A program made the position numbers and the translations under genes. Below are positions 1-6,600 of a stretch of 19,849 bases of DNA, piece after piece. The notes beneath the pieces are model-generated. The model did not search any database, was not told the DNA's origin, and was given only the letters and a program-made list of their open reading frames with translations. Origin of the DNA: an uncultured Oscillospiraceae bacterium. GTDB lineage: Bacteria > Bacillota > Clostridia > Oscillospirales > Acutalibacteraceae. The stretch spans positions 1-19,849 of the forward strand of contig UQDO01000043.1 of the NCBI GenBank assembly GCA_900539855.1. The letters are read 5' to 3'. How positions within the stretch are numbered: position 1 is the first letter of the stretch; each line of letters starts with the position of its first letter.

Positions 1-285
1 AAACCGCGCGGAACGACACTCAAGGCTCGTTCCCTACGTCTGTCAATTAATTATATGAATACTATTCACCTATAGACTAAAATTTATCGCTGTATGGGCG
101 TAAGAAGCGGCAGGAGACGAGCCCCTGCCCTACGATGCGTCAATTAATTTATTGTTCACTTACACTGCTAAACTAAAATTTACAACACAATGGCGACATA
201 AAAAACGTCAGGAGCGGAGCCCCTGCCCTTAAGTCCGTCAGCTTAATTATGCGGATACTTTTCACCGCAAAACTGAAATTTCGAT
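1..285. repeat. Modular palindromic intergenic repeat, left array (three units)
   Basis: This non-coding stretch contains three tandem, diverged units of about 96-99 bases. Each unit ends in a box close to AAACTAAAATTTA (near 75-87, 169-182 and 270-281). The hairpins are GGAACGA/TCGTTCC (10-16 with 27-33), GGCAGG/CCTGCC (109-114 with 124-129), and a degenerate copy at about 207-228. Bases 2-88 are nearly identical to 3105-3191, with about five differences by eye. Bases 66-182 recur inverted at 2925-3035. Read on the minus strand, the hairpins are headed by GTAGGG or TTAAGGG. No open reading frame is supported here. I see no confident promoter between the array and the gene starting at 378. 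Confidence 0.85.
199..228 (-). terminator. Possible repeat-derived terminator on the minus strand
   Basis: Read on the minus strand, a 7-bp stem (CAGGGGC with GCTCCTG, one G-U pair) is followed after a few bases by six consecutive T. It lies inside the left repeat array. It is placed to stop antisense transcription that leaves apbE and runs through the FMN-binding lipoprotein gene, because no terminator fits between those two genes. The terminator role is inferred. Confidence 0.4.
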
Positions 286-377
286 GCCGGATCGATGAAA
301 TTTACATTTTTTGTCTTTGCATAAACAATTGCCATGAGAGAAAAATATTGAAAAACAACGTGAAAGGAAAATGCTAA

Positions 378-881
378 ATGCAGGCAAAACAAAACAGTTT
401 CAATATTTTAACGGCACTTGTGCTGTCGGCTATGCTGGCGCTTATCGCCGCCGGCTGCAAATCCGGTCAGACCTCGTCAATGTCGTCGTCGGCAGGCTCA
501 AACACTACCGCTTCGGTCACCTACAAGGACGGAGAATACAAAGCTGCCGCCGCGAATTTTGACGACAGCGGTTATAAAGCAACCGTAAGGGTCACCGTCA
601 AAGACGGCGTTGTCGAATCGGTCGACTGTGACGCCGAGATCAAGGACGGCGGAACCAAAAAAGCGCTGTCCGAAAGCGGAAAATACGGCATGAAGGCAGG
701 CGGCGCACAGCATGAATGGCACGAGGAAATAGCGCTTTTTGAAAAATGGGTCGCTGAAAACGGCGTGGACAAGGTCAGCACCGACAAAAGCGGCAAAACC
801 GATGCCATTACCGGCTGCACAATATCGGTCGGCGACTATGTCGACCTTATAAACGAAGCGCTTGACAAGGCTAAAAAGTGA
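378..881 (+). CDS. FMN-binding domain lipoprotein (PplA/RnfG-like flavoprotein)
   Basis: This is a 167-residue secreted lipoprotein. The N-terminus has a hydrophobic signal (about 10-25) ending in an AAGC lipobox, so Cys27 is the likely lipidated residue. A low-complexity Ser/Thr/Ala linker (about 30-47) follows. The C-terminal half resembles the FMN-binding domain of NqrC, RnfG and PplA: beta segments around DGVVESVD (76-83), then the flavinylation motif D-x2-T-G-C-T-x-S at 142-150. In the family, the Thr after S/T-G-A (here Thr148) carries FMN through a phosphoester bond added by ApbE. The usual Ala is Cys147 here. The start ATG has AAGGA at 364-368. The neighbouring convergent gene encodes ApbE, which supports covalent flavinylation. 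The likely role is electron transfer outside the membrane. Unlike Listeria PplA, which has two such domains, only one is present. Confidence 0.88.
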   Translation: MQAKQNSFNILTALVLSAMLALIAAGCKSGQTSSMSSSAGSNTTASVTYKDGEYKAAAANFDDSGYKATVRVTVKDGVVESVDCDAEIKDGGTKKALSESGKYGMKAGGAQHEWHEEIALFEKWVAENGVDKVSTDKSGKTDAITGCTISVGDYVDLINEALDKAKK

Positions 882-1880
882 TCACTTGATTGCGATCATC
901 GGCAGTGTGCCGGTAGTGTCGACGGTAAGCCCGTCGGTCACGCTGTACTCACCGTTTCTGTTTATAAACACCGCTTCGGCGCCGTAGCTTTTCAGCAGCT
1001 CGGCGCTTTTTTCCATTCCTAAAACAAGGCATGCGGTCGAGAGCCCGTCAGCGATGCATGACGAGTCGCAGATGACCGTGACCGATGCCACGTCGCTTTC
1101 GGACGGCTTGCCGGTTGCCGGGTCTATTACATGATGATATATTTTGCCGTCGTACTCGAAGTACCGTTCGTATATTCCCGACGTCACGGCTGTTTTGTCT
1201 GAGAGGGCAAGCGTAAGCATAGCCTCACCCTGACCGGCAAACGGTTTCTGAATACCGACGGTATAAGGCTTTCCGCTTTTTTCTCCCAGCACAACAACGT
1301 TTCCGCCGAGATTTATCACAGCGCTTTTGACGCCCTCCGACCTGAGGTATTCAGCCACCTTATCGGCAATATATCCCTTGGCAATTCCGCCGAGGTCTAT
1401 CGATGCATCGTTTTTCAGCGTAACCTCATTGCCGTTTACCGAAACGTTTTCAAAGCCGACCGTTTTCAGAGCGTCTTTTACCGATGCGTCGTCCGGCGGT
1501 GCCGCGCTGTGCTGTACGTCCCAGAGCAGTGACAAAGGCAGGACGGTTATATCGAAGGCGCCGCCGCTTCTGAGGCTGATCTCAAGTCCTTTATTTATCA
1601 GTCCGGCTGTATCGGGTGATACCGCCGTCGCCGCTCCGCCCGATTCGTTTATGTTTGAAATGTCACTGGAAGGCACCGTGCGGCTGAAAAGTTTTTCATA
1701 GCTTTCGCATAGCCCGATTGCGCCCTCTAAGATTTCCTCACTGCCGCCGTATAGGGTCACCGTTACAACAGTGGTCATCATGATCTTGGTTGCGCTGTAC
1801 TTTTTTTGCTTTGCCTTGCATGATGAGATAAATACCGACGGCAGAACGGCGGCAAGCAACAGGCAGATAACTTTTTTCAA
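882..1880 (-). CDS. apbE: FAD:protein FMN transferase (ApbE/FmnB family lipoprotein)
   Basis: This 332-residue exported flavin transferase moves FMN from FAD to a Thr of partner proteins. It has a signal peptide with the lipobox FISSC, so Cys21 should be lipidated, placing the enzyme outside the membrane with its substrate. Family motifs are present in order: GGAFDITVLPL (106-116), DLGGIAKGYIAD (162-173), INLGGN (189-194), TSGIYERYF (233-241), HHVIDPATGKP (249-259) and a metal-site segment DSSCIADGLSTA (272-283). Length is typical. The start is TTG, chosen because a perfect AGGAGGTGAT ribosome site lies just upstream and no in-frame ATG is nearby. Its stop abuts the stop of the convergent FMN-binding lipoprotein gene, its most likely substrate. 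Transcription starts from a good SigA promoter divergent from the eet-like pair. Confidence 0.95.
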   Translation of the reverse strand: MKKVICLLLAAVLPSVFISSCKAKQKKYSATKIMMTTVVTVTLYGGSEEILEGAIGLCESYEKLFSRTVPSSDISNINESGGAATAVSPDTAGLINKGLEISLRSGGAFDITVLPLSLLWDVQHSAAPPDDASVKDALKTVGFENVSVNGNEVTLKNDASIDLGGIAKGYIADKVAEYLRSEGVKSAVINLGGNVVVLGEKSGKPYTVGIQKPFAGQGEAMLTLALSDKTAVTSGIYERYFEYDGKIYHHVIDPATGKPSESDVASVTVICDSSCIADGLSTACLVLGMEKSAELLKSYGAEAVFINRNGEYSVTDGLTVDTTGTLPMIAIK

Positions 1881-1885
1881 ATGAG

Positions 1886-1895
1886 ATCACCTCCT
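1886..1895 (-). promoter_or_regulatory. Ribosome binding site that fixes the TTG start of apbE
   Basis: Read on the minus strand, AGGAGGTGAT is an essentially full match to the 16S 3' end. The AGGAGG core lies 9 bases before the TTG at 1880. This supports the non-ATG start. Confidence 0.85.
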
Positions 1896-1922
1896 ACATA
1901 TTATTGACTGTCCGATACAATA

Positions 1923-1951
1923 ATTAAACAACATAAAACCTTTTCAGTCAA
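1923..1951 (-). promoter_or_regulatory. SigA promoter of apbE
   Basis: On the minus strand, TTGACT (1951-1946), a 17-base spacer and TTTAAT (1928-1923) form a good SigA-type promoter. Transcription would start near 1915. It stands back to back with the promoter of the NusG-II/Gx pair. Confidence 0.75.
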
Positions 1952-1963
1952 CATGAATTTGTG

Positions 1964-1993
1964 CTGTTAATCGGCAAATTTATGTGGTATACT
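1964..1993 (+). promoter_or_regulatory. Extended -10 promoter of the NusG-II/Gx transporter pair
   Basis: TATACT at 1988-1993 is preceded by TGG, giving an extended -10 (TGnTATACT). A weak -35 (TGTTAA, 1965-1970) sits 17 bases upstream. Transcription would start near 2000. The two divergent -35 regions are only about 13 bases apart. Short half sites AACA (1950-1953) and TGTT (1965-1968) lie between them, but they are too short to call an operator. Confidence 0.65.
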
Positions 1994-2021
1994 CTACATT
2001 AAAGAGGGGGGCGACCGGCGC

Positions 2022-2354
2022 ATGATAAAAAAAGGCGATATAATATTGGCTGCCGCCGTAGTGTCAGCCGCGGTGCTTCTGTTCTTTTGCTTTTTTCGCG
2101 GCAGAAAAACCGGCGGACGGGCGGTAGTATACGAAAACGGCGATGTTTTGGGCGAATACTCACTTTTTGAAAACGCCGAGTTCTCTGTAAAAACCATGTA
2201 CGGCAGCAATACAATCAAAATAGAGGGCGGCGGCGTCACCGTGACCGATGCTGACTGTCCCGACGGGTACTGCGTATCGCATGTAAAAATATCGAACGAG
2301 GGCGAAACTATAGTCTGCCTTCCGCACAGGCTGGTGATAAAAATTGAAGAATAA
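2022..2354 (+). CDS. NusG domain II-containing membrane-anchored protein (EetA-like)
   Basis: This is a 110-residue protein with one N-terminal membrane segment (about 7-25), followed by a small extracytoplasmic domain of the NusG_II type. The diagnostic segment is DADCPDGYCVSHVKIS (76-91), followed by IVCLPHRLVIKI (97-108). Cys79, Cys84, Cys99 and His102 are the conserved-looking polar residues. Despite its name the family is not a transcription factor here. As I recall, such proteins are annotated EetA in the flavin-based extracellular electron transfer locus of Listeria and lactobacilli, paired with a Gx-family membrane protein as seen here. The start ATG follows a G-rich region (GAGGGGGG, 2004-2011) that is a mediocre ribosome site. 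It overlaps the next gene by 11 bases, so the two are translationally coupled. Confidence 0.82.
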   Translation: MIKKGDIILAAAVVSAAVLLFFCFFRGRKTGGRAVVYENGDVLGEYSLFENAEFSVKTMYGSNTIKIEGGGVTVTDADCPDGYCVSHVKISNEGETIVCLPHRLVIKIEE

Positions 2355-2844
2355 CGGTGCTGCCTACCGCCTTTCATATTACGGCATGATGCTGGGAGCC
2401 GCCATGATATGCGGATACATCGAGACGCTTGTCCCGATAAATATAGGGCTGCCAGGCATAAAGCTGGGGCTTGCAAATATTGTTGCAATGTATCTTGTGG
2501 AAAAGGGAAAACCGCTGCCTGCGTTATTGATAAACACCGGCAGAATAATCCTCTGCGGAATTCTTTTTTCGGGTGTGTTCAGCATGTTTTATTCCCTTTG
2601 CGGCGGCACACTCGCAGTCGTTATGATGATTGCAGCTTCAAAATGCGGAGTGTTTTCATCGATAGGGGTCGGAATATCAGGCGCCGTAGCGCACAATATC
2701 GGGCAGATATTGGCGGCATCGCTTGTGGTGGGACCGGCGGTATTCGCGCTGCTTCCGCCGCTTATGGCAGTAGGTGTGCTGACAGGCACACTGACCGGGC
2801 TGCTGGTTGCAATCTTAAAAAAACGCAGGATAGGCGGTATGTGA
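2344..2844 (+). CDS. Gx transporter family membrane protein (EetB-like)
   Basis: This 166-residue integral membrane protein has about five hydrophobic segments. The N-terminal signature ETLVPINIGLPGIKLGLAN (residues 23-41) is characteristic of the Gx transporter family (formerly misnamed heptaprenyl diphosphate synthase component I). The predicted start is TTG at 2344 inside the last codons of the preceding gene. An in-frame ATG at 2386 would trim 14 residues, and no strong ribosome site distinguishes the two. The 11-base overlap favours coupled translation. Family members sit beside NusG-II proteins, ApbE and FMN-binding lipoproteins in many Firmicutes. The role proposed for EetB in Listeria is passing electrons from membrane quinol to extracellular flavoproteins. 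Substrate transport by this protein is unproven. Confidence 0.85.
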   Translation: MKNNGAAYRLSYYGMMLGAAMICGYIETLVPINIGLPGIKLGLANIVAMYLVEKGKPLPALLINTGRIILCGILFSGVFSMFYSLCGGTLAVVMMIAASKCGVFSSIGVGISGAVAHNIGQILAASLVVGPAVFALLPPLMAVGVLTGTLTGLLVAILKKRRIGGM

Positions 2845-2924
2845 CCGGCAGGACAAAATTCTGCGTTAAAGATAAAACGCTGCGTGTTATAAAGGTATTG
2901 TTTGGGTTTATATTTCAAATCGGT

Positions 2925-3045
2925 GAATTTTAGTTTAGCGACGCAGCGAGTATATTGATGGACTTAAGGGCAGGGGCTCGTCTCCTGCCGTTTTTTATAC
3001 CCATGAAGCGGTAAATTTTAGTTTATAGGTGTACAAAAAACAAAT
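2925..3045 (-). repeat. Modular palindromic repeat, inverted copy downstream of the Gx gene
   Basis: The reverse complement of this stretch aligns with bases 66-182 of the left array. Both have the CACCTATA/ACTAAAATTTA box, the GGCAGGAGACGAGCCCCTGCC-type hairpin and a second AAACTAAAATT box. On the plus strand it carries AATTTTAGTTTA boxes at about 2927-2938 and 3013-3025. Bases 2845-2924, between the Gx gene and this repeat, hold only a weak 5-bp hairpin (2863-2880) and no gene. Confidence 0.8.
2969..2996 (+). terminator. Repeat-derived intrinsic terminator of the NusG-II/Gx operon
   Basis: An 8-bp stem (GGCAGGGG with TCTCCTGCC, one G-U pair) and a 5-base loop are followed by G and then six T (2991-2996). 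It lies about 125 bases after the Gx gene stop and belongs to the dispersed repeat family. No better terminator lies between 2845 and this point. Confidence 0.6.
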
Positions 3046-3062
3046 GGCTAATTGAAATTTTG

Positions 3063-3250
3063 TAGGGAACGACCTATGTGTCGTTCCTTAAAAAGTCAAT
3101 TGAGACCGCACGGAACGACACTCAAGGCTCGTTCCCTACGTCTGTCAATTAATTATAAGAACGCTATTCACCTATAAACTAAAATTTATCATTATATAAA
3201 TAGGAATAAAAATGCGGCAGGAGCACCGTTTTACGATGCGCCGATTGTTT
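3063..3250 (+). repeat. Modular palindromic repeat, copy upstream of rpoB
   Basis: Two hairpins of different sequence face each other: GGAACGAC/GTCGTTCC (3066-3073 with 3080-3087, loop CTATGT) and GGAACGA/TCGTTCC (3112-3118 with 3129-3135). The unit continues with the CTACGTCTGTCAATTAATTA and ACTAAAATTTA boxes, then a degenerate, partly deleted GGCAGGAG hairpin near 3216-3240. Bases 3105-3191 nearly match 2-88. Bases 3251-3411, between the repeat and the rpoB promoter, hold no gene or structure that I can support. Confidence 0.82.
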
Positions 3251-3411
3251 TTGAATTTCTCCGGAACGGACCCGGCTTATAAATTATCGGTTTTAAATAT
3301 TGCCATCTGCATTGCATCCGTAAATTCATGCTTATCCTCGACGTTAAACCGGTATTAATTCTGCTATGTCTTACATATTTGTAAATTTTACCTGCATTTT
3401 TCAAAAAGGGC

Positions 3412-3440
3412 TTGACATATTTATTTTGGCGTTATATAAT
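3412..3440 (+). promoter_or_regulatory. Consensus SigA promoter of rpoBC
   Basis: TTGACA (3412-3417), a spacer of exactly 17 bases and TATAAT (3435-3440) form a perfect consensus promoter. An A/T-rich stretch just upstream (ATTTTTCAAAAAG, about 3396-3408) could act as an UP element. Transcription would start near 3447. High-level expression fits the RNA polymerase genes downstream. Confidence 0.92.
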
Positions 3441-3446
3441 TTTATA

Positions 3447-3695
3447 CTGCTTAATCATGGGGACATGTGCTCCTAATGCATGTATTTATAATGTATATGC
3501 AGGCACTGCTCCCGTGCTTTTGGATGAAAACGCAAGCAGGATCGCATACGGCGGAAGTTATCTGTGCGCAGAGTGCGGATGGCGGTTGTCGTTGGATACT
3601 CCGGAAGTTTTTCCAAAACCCTGAGCCGCATAATTTACGGCTCACAAACGCCTAAAACGGCAGGCGGAAATTATTACAAGGAGTGATCAAAGCCA
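3447..3695 (+). promoter_or_regulatory. Long 5' leader of rpoB with several hairpins
   Basis: About 250 transcribed bases separate the promoter from the rpoB start. Visible structures are a 9-bp A/U-rich hairpin (3477-3485 with 3493-3501), a short GCAC/GTGC hairpin (3503-3517) followed by four T, and a perfect 7-bp hairpin TGAGCCG/CGGCTCA (3622-3628 with 3638-3644). None has the long T-run of a clear terminator. The ribosome site AAGGAGTGAT (3678-3687) precedes rpoB. I do not recognise a known riboswitch or leader family. A regulatory role is inferred from leader length only. Confidence 0.5.
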
Positions 3696-6600
3696 ATGGC
3701 TCAGACGGTCAATGTCAAACCCGTTAAATACGGAAAAAACGAAAGAATGACCTTCTCCAAGATCAATGAAGTCATCGACATGCCAAACCTCATCGAGATC
3801 CAGAAGGACTCGTATGAGTGGTTCCTCAATGAGGGACTGCGTGAAGTGTTCGAAGATATGTCGTCGATAACCGACTATACAGGTAATCTTGTTCTCGATT
3901 TTATCGACTACCGTCTTGACGACAAGCCGAAATACACTGTCACCGAGTGTAAGGAAAGAGATGCGACATATGCGGCTCCCCTCAAGGTCCTTGCAAGACT
4001 GCAGAACGTTGAGACCGGAGAAATCAAGGAAAACGAAGTTTTCATGGGCGATTTTCCGCTCATGACCGAGTCTGGCACCTTTGTTATAAACGGTGCCGAG
4101 CGCGTCGTCGTATCACAGCTCGTCCGTTCACCGGGAGTTTACTTCGACTGCGTATATGATAAATCGGGCAAGCAGCTTTTCAGCTCAACCGTTATACCTA
4201 ACCGCGGCGCATGGCTCGAGTACGAGACTGCACCGGACGGTTCGCTTTATGTCCGTATAGACAAAAACCGCAAGCTGCCGATAAGCACCTTTGTGCGTGC
4301 CCTCGGCAAAGCCACCAATTTCGAAATAAATGAGCTGCTCGGCGAGGACGAGAGAATGTCCGCGACCTTTGAGAAGGACACATCGGTCGATATCGACAGC
4401 GCACTTATAGAGGTATATAAAAAGCTCCGTCCGGGCGAGCCGGCGACCGTTGAGGGCGCACAGACCCACTTAGAGCAGCTTTTCTTTGACGACCGCCGCT
4501 ATGATCTTTCAAGGGTCGGACGTTTTAAATACAACAAAAAGCTGGCGCTTGCCGCCCGTGTTGCAGGCAAGACGCTTTCGCGCCCCGTAGCTGATCCCAT
4601 GACCGGCGAGATAATTGCCGAAAAGGGAGAGACTCTCTCAAAAGAAAAGGCGCGTGAGCTTCAGAAGAAGGGCGTCAGCGAGGTATACCTTGATGTTCTC
4701 GAAAACGAGGGCGACAGGGTAGAGGTCAAGGTTCTTACCAACGGCATGGTCGATATAAAGGACTTTATCGACTTCGATATAAGCGAGTTTGATATAAAAG
4801 AAAACGTTGTTTTTGGAGTCCTTAAGGATATTCTGGAAAACAACGAGGGCGAGGAAGCCATAAAGCAGGCTATCGAGGATAACCTGACCGCGCTCTGCCC
4901 GAAGCATATCACGATAGACGATATTTTTGCGTCGATCAACTATTTCCTCGGACTTCCGCACGGAATAGGCACGACCGATGATATAGACCATCTCGGCAAC
5001 CGCCGCATACGCTGCGTGGGTGAGCTGCTGCAGAACCAGTTCCGCATCGGTTTCTCGAGAATGGAAAGAGTCATCCGCGAAAAGATGACCCTGCAGGCTC
5101 AGGATATGGATGTTATCACGCCGCAGACGCTGGTCAACATCCGTCCGGTCGTTGCTGCCATAAAGGAATTTTTCGGATCGTCTCCGCTGTCACAGTTCAT
5201 GGATCAGACCAACCCTCTGTCCGAGCTTACGCACAAGCGCCGTCTTTCGGCTCTCGGTCCGGGCGGTCTTTCGCGTGACCGTGCAGGATTTGAGGTTCGT
5301 GACGTTCACTACAGCCATTACGGACGCATGTGCCCGATAGAGACCCCGGAAGGCCCGAATATAGGACTTATATCATATCTTGCGACCTTTGCAAAGATAA
5401 ATGAGTACGGATTTATAGAAGCTCCGTTCCGCAAGGTCGATAAATCGACCGGTAAAGTTCTCGACGAGGTTGTCTACATGACGGCTGACGAAGAGGACGA
5501 GTTTGTTGTAGCGCAGGCAAATGAGCCGCTCGACGAGAACGGACATTTTGTAAGAGAGCGCGTAAATGCGCGCTGCCGCGACCAGTTCCTTGAGGTCAAG
5601 GGCGAGGATGTCGACTTTATGGATGTTTCCCCGAAGATGGTCGTTTCGGTCGCAACCGCTATGATACCATTCCTTGAGAACGACGATACCAACCGAGCCC
5701 TCATGGGATCAAACATGCAGAAACAGGCGGTTCCGCTGCTCCGCACCGAAAATCCGATAGTCGGCACCGGTATGGAATACAAGGCTGCCGTTGACTCCGG
5801 CGTTGTTGTGCTCGCCAAGCGCGCAGGCACTGTCGCCGCCGTCAGCGCAGACAGAATCAAGATAAAGGTCAGCGCTTCCGAAATGGATGAGTATGAACTC
5901 ATAAAGTTCCTGCGCTCCAACCACGGAACCTGTATCAATCAGAAGCCTATAGTCTCGGTCGGACAGAAGGTCGAAAAGGGCGAGGTTATTGCCGATGGTC
6001 CTGCGACCTGCAACGGTGAGGTCAGCCTTGGTAAGAACGCCCTAATCGGCTTTATGACCTGGGAAGGCTATAACTATGAGGACGCCGTCCTTATCAACCA
6101 GAAGCTGGTCAGAGAGGATATGTACACCTCTATCCATATAGAGGAGTACGATATTGAAGCGCGTGACACCAAGCTCGGAGCGGAGGAGATCACCCGTGAC
6201 ATTCCGAATGTCGGCGAGGATGCGCTGAAAGACCTTGACGAGCGCGGAATAATCCGCATAGGTGCGGAGGTCCGTGCCGGAGATATACTTGTTGGTAAGG
6301 TAACGCCCAAGGGCGAGACCGAGCTTACCGCAGAGGAGCGCCTGCTCCGCGCAATATTCGGCGAAAAGGCAAGAGAGGTCAAGGACACGTCGCTCCGTGT
6401 TCCGCACGGCGAGTACGGCACCATAGTCGATGTCAAGGTGTTCGACCGCTCCAACTGCTCTGAACTCAACCCCGGTGTAAACCTCGTTGTCCGCTGCTAT
6501 ATCGCCCAGAAGCGTAAGATCTCGGTCGGCGATAAAATGGCTGGACGCCACGGTAACAAGGGTGTTGTATCACGCATACTTCCGAGCGAGGATATGCCGT

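Noticed and set aside
1..285. CRISPR array
   Set aside because: The units are periodic, but the segments between boxes are themselves homologous to each other and recur elsewhere inverted, so there are no unique spacers.
286..377. Promoter of the FMN-binding lipoprotein gene
   Set aside because: TTTACA at 301 and several A/T-rich hexamers exist, but no pair has proper spacing, so I do not call one.
2409..2933. 174-residue frame overlapping the Gx gene
   Set aside because: It is an out-of-frame shadow, very rich in Arg and Cys, with no ribosome site. The overlapping frame clearly encodes the membrane protein.
3412..3655. Coding frames overlapping the rpoB promoter and leader
   Set aside because: The longest one starts inside the -35 element and could not be translated from this promoter; none has a ribosome site or recognisable domain.
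5175..5260. Rifampicin, streptomycin or fusidic acid resistance changes
   Set aside because: The key positions that I could align in RpoB, S12 and EF-G are wild type.
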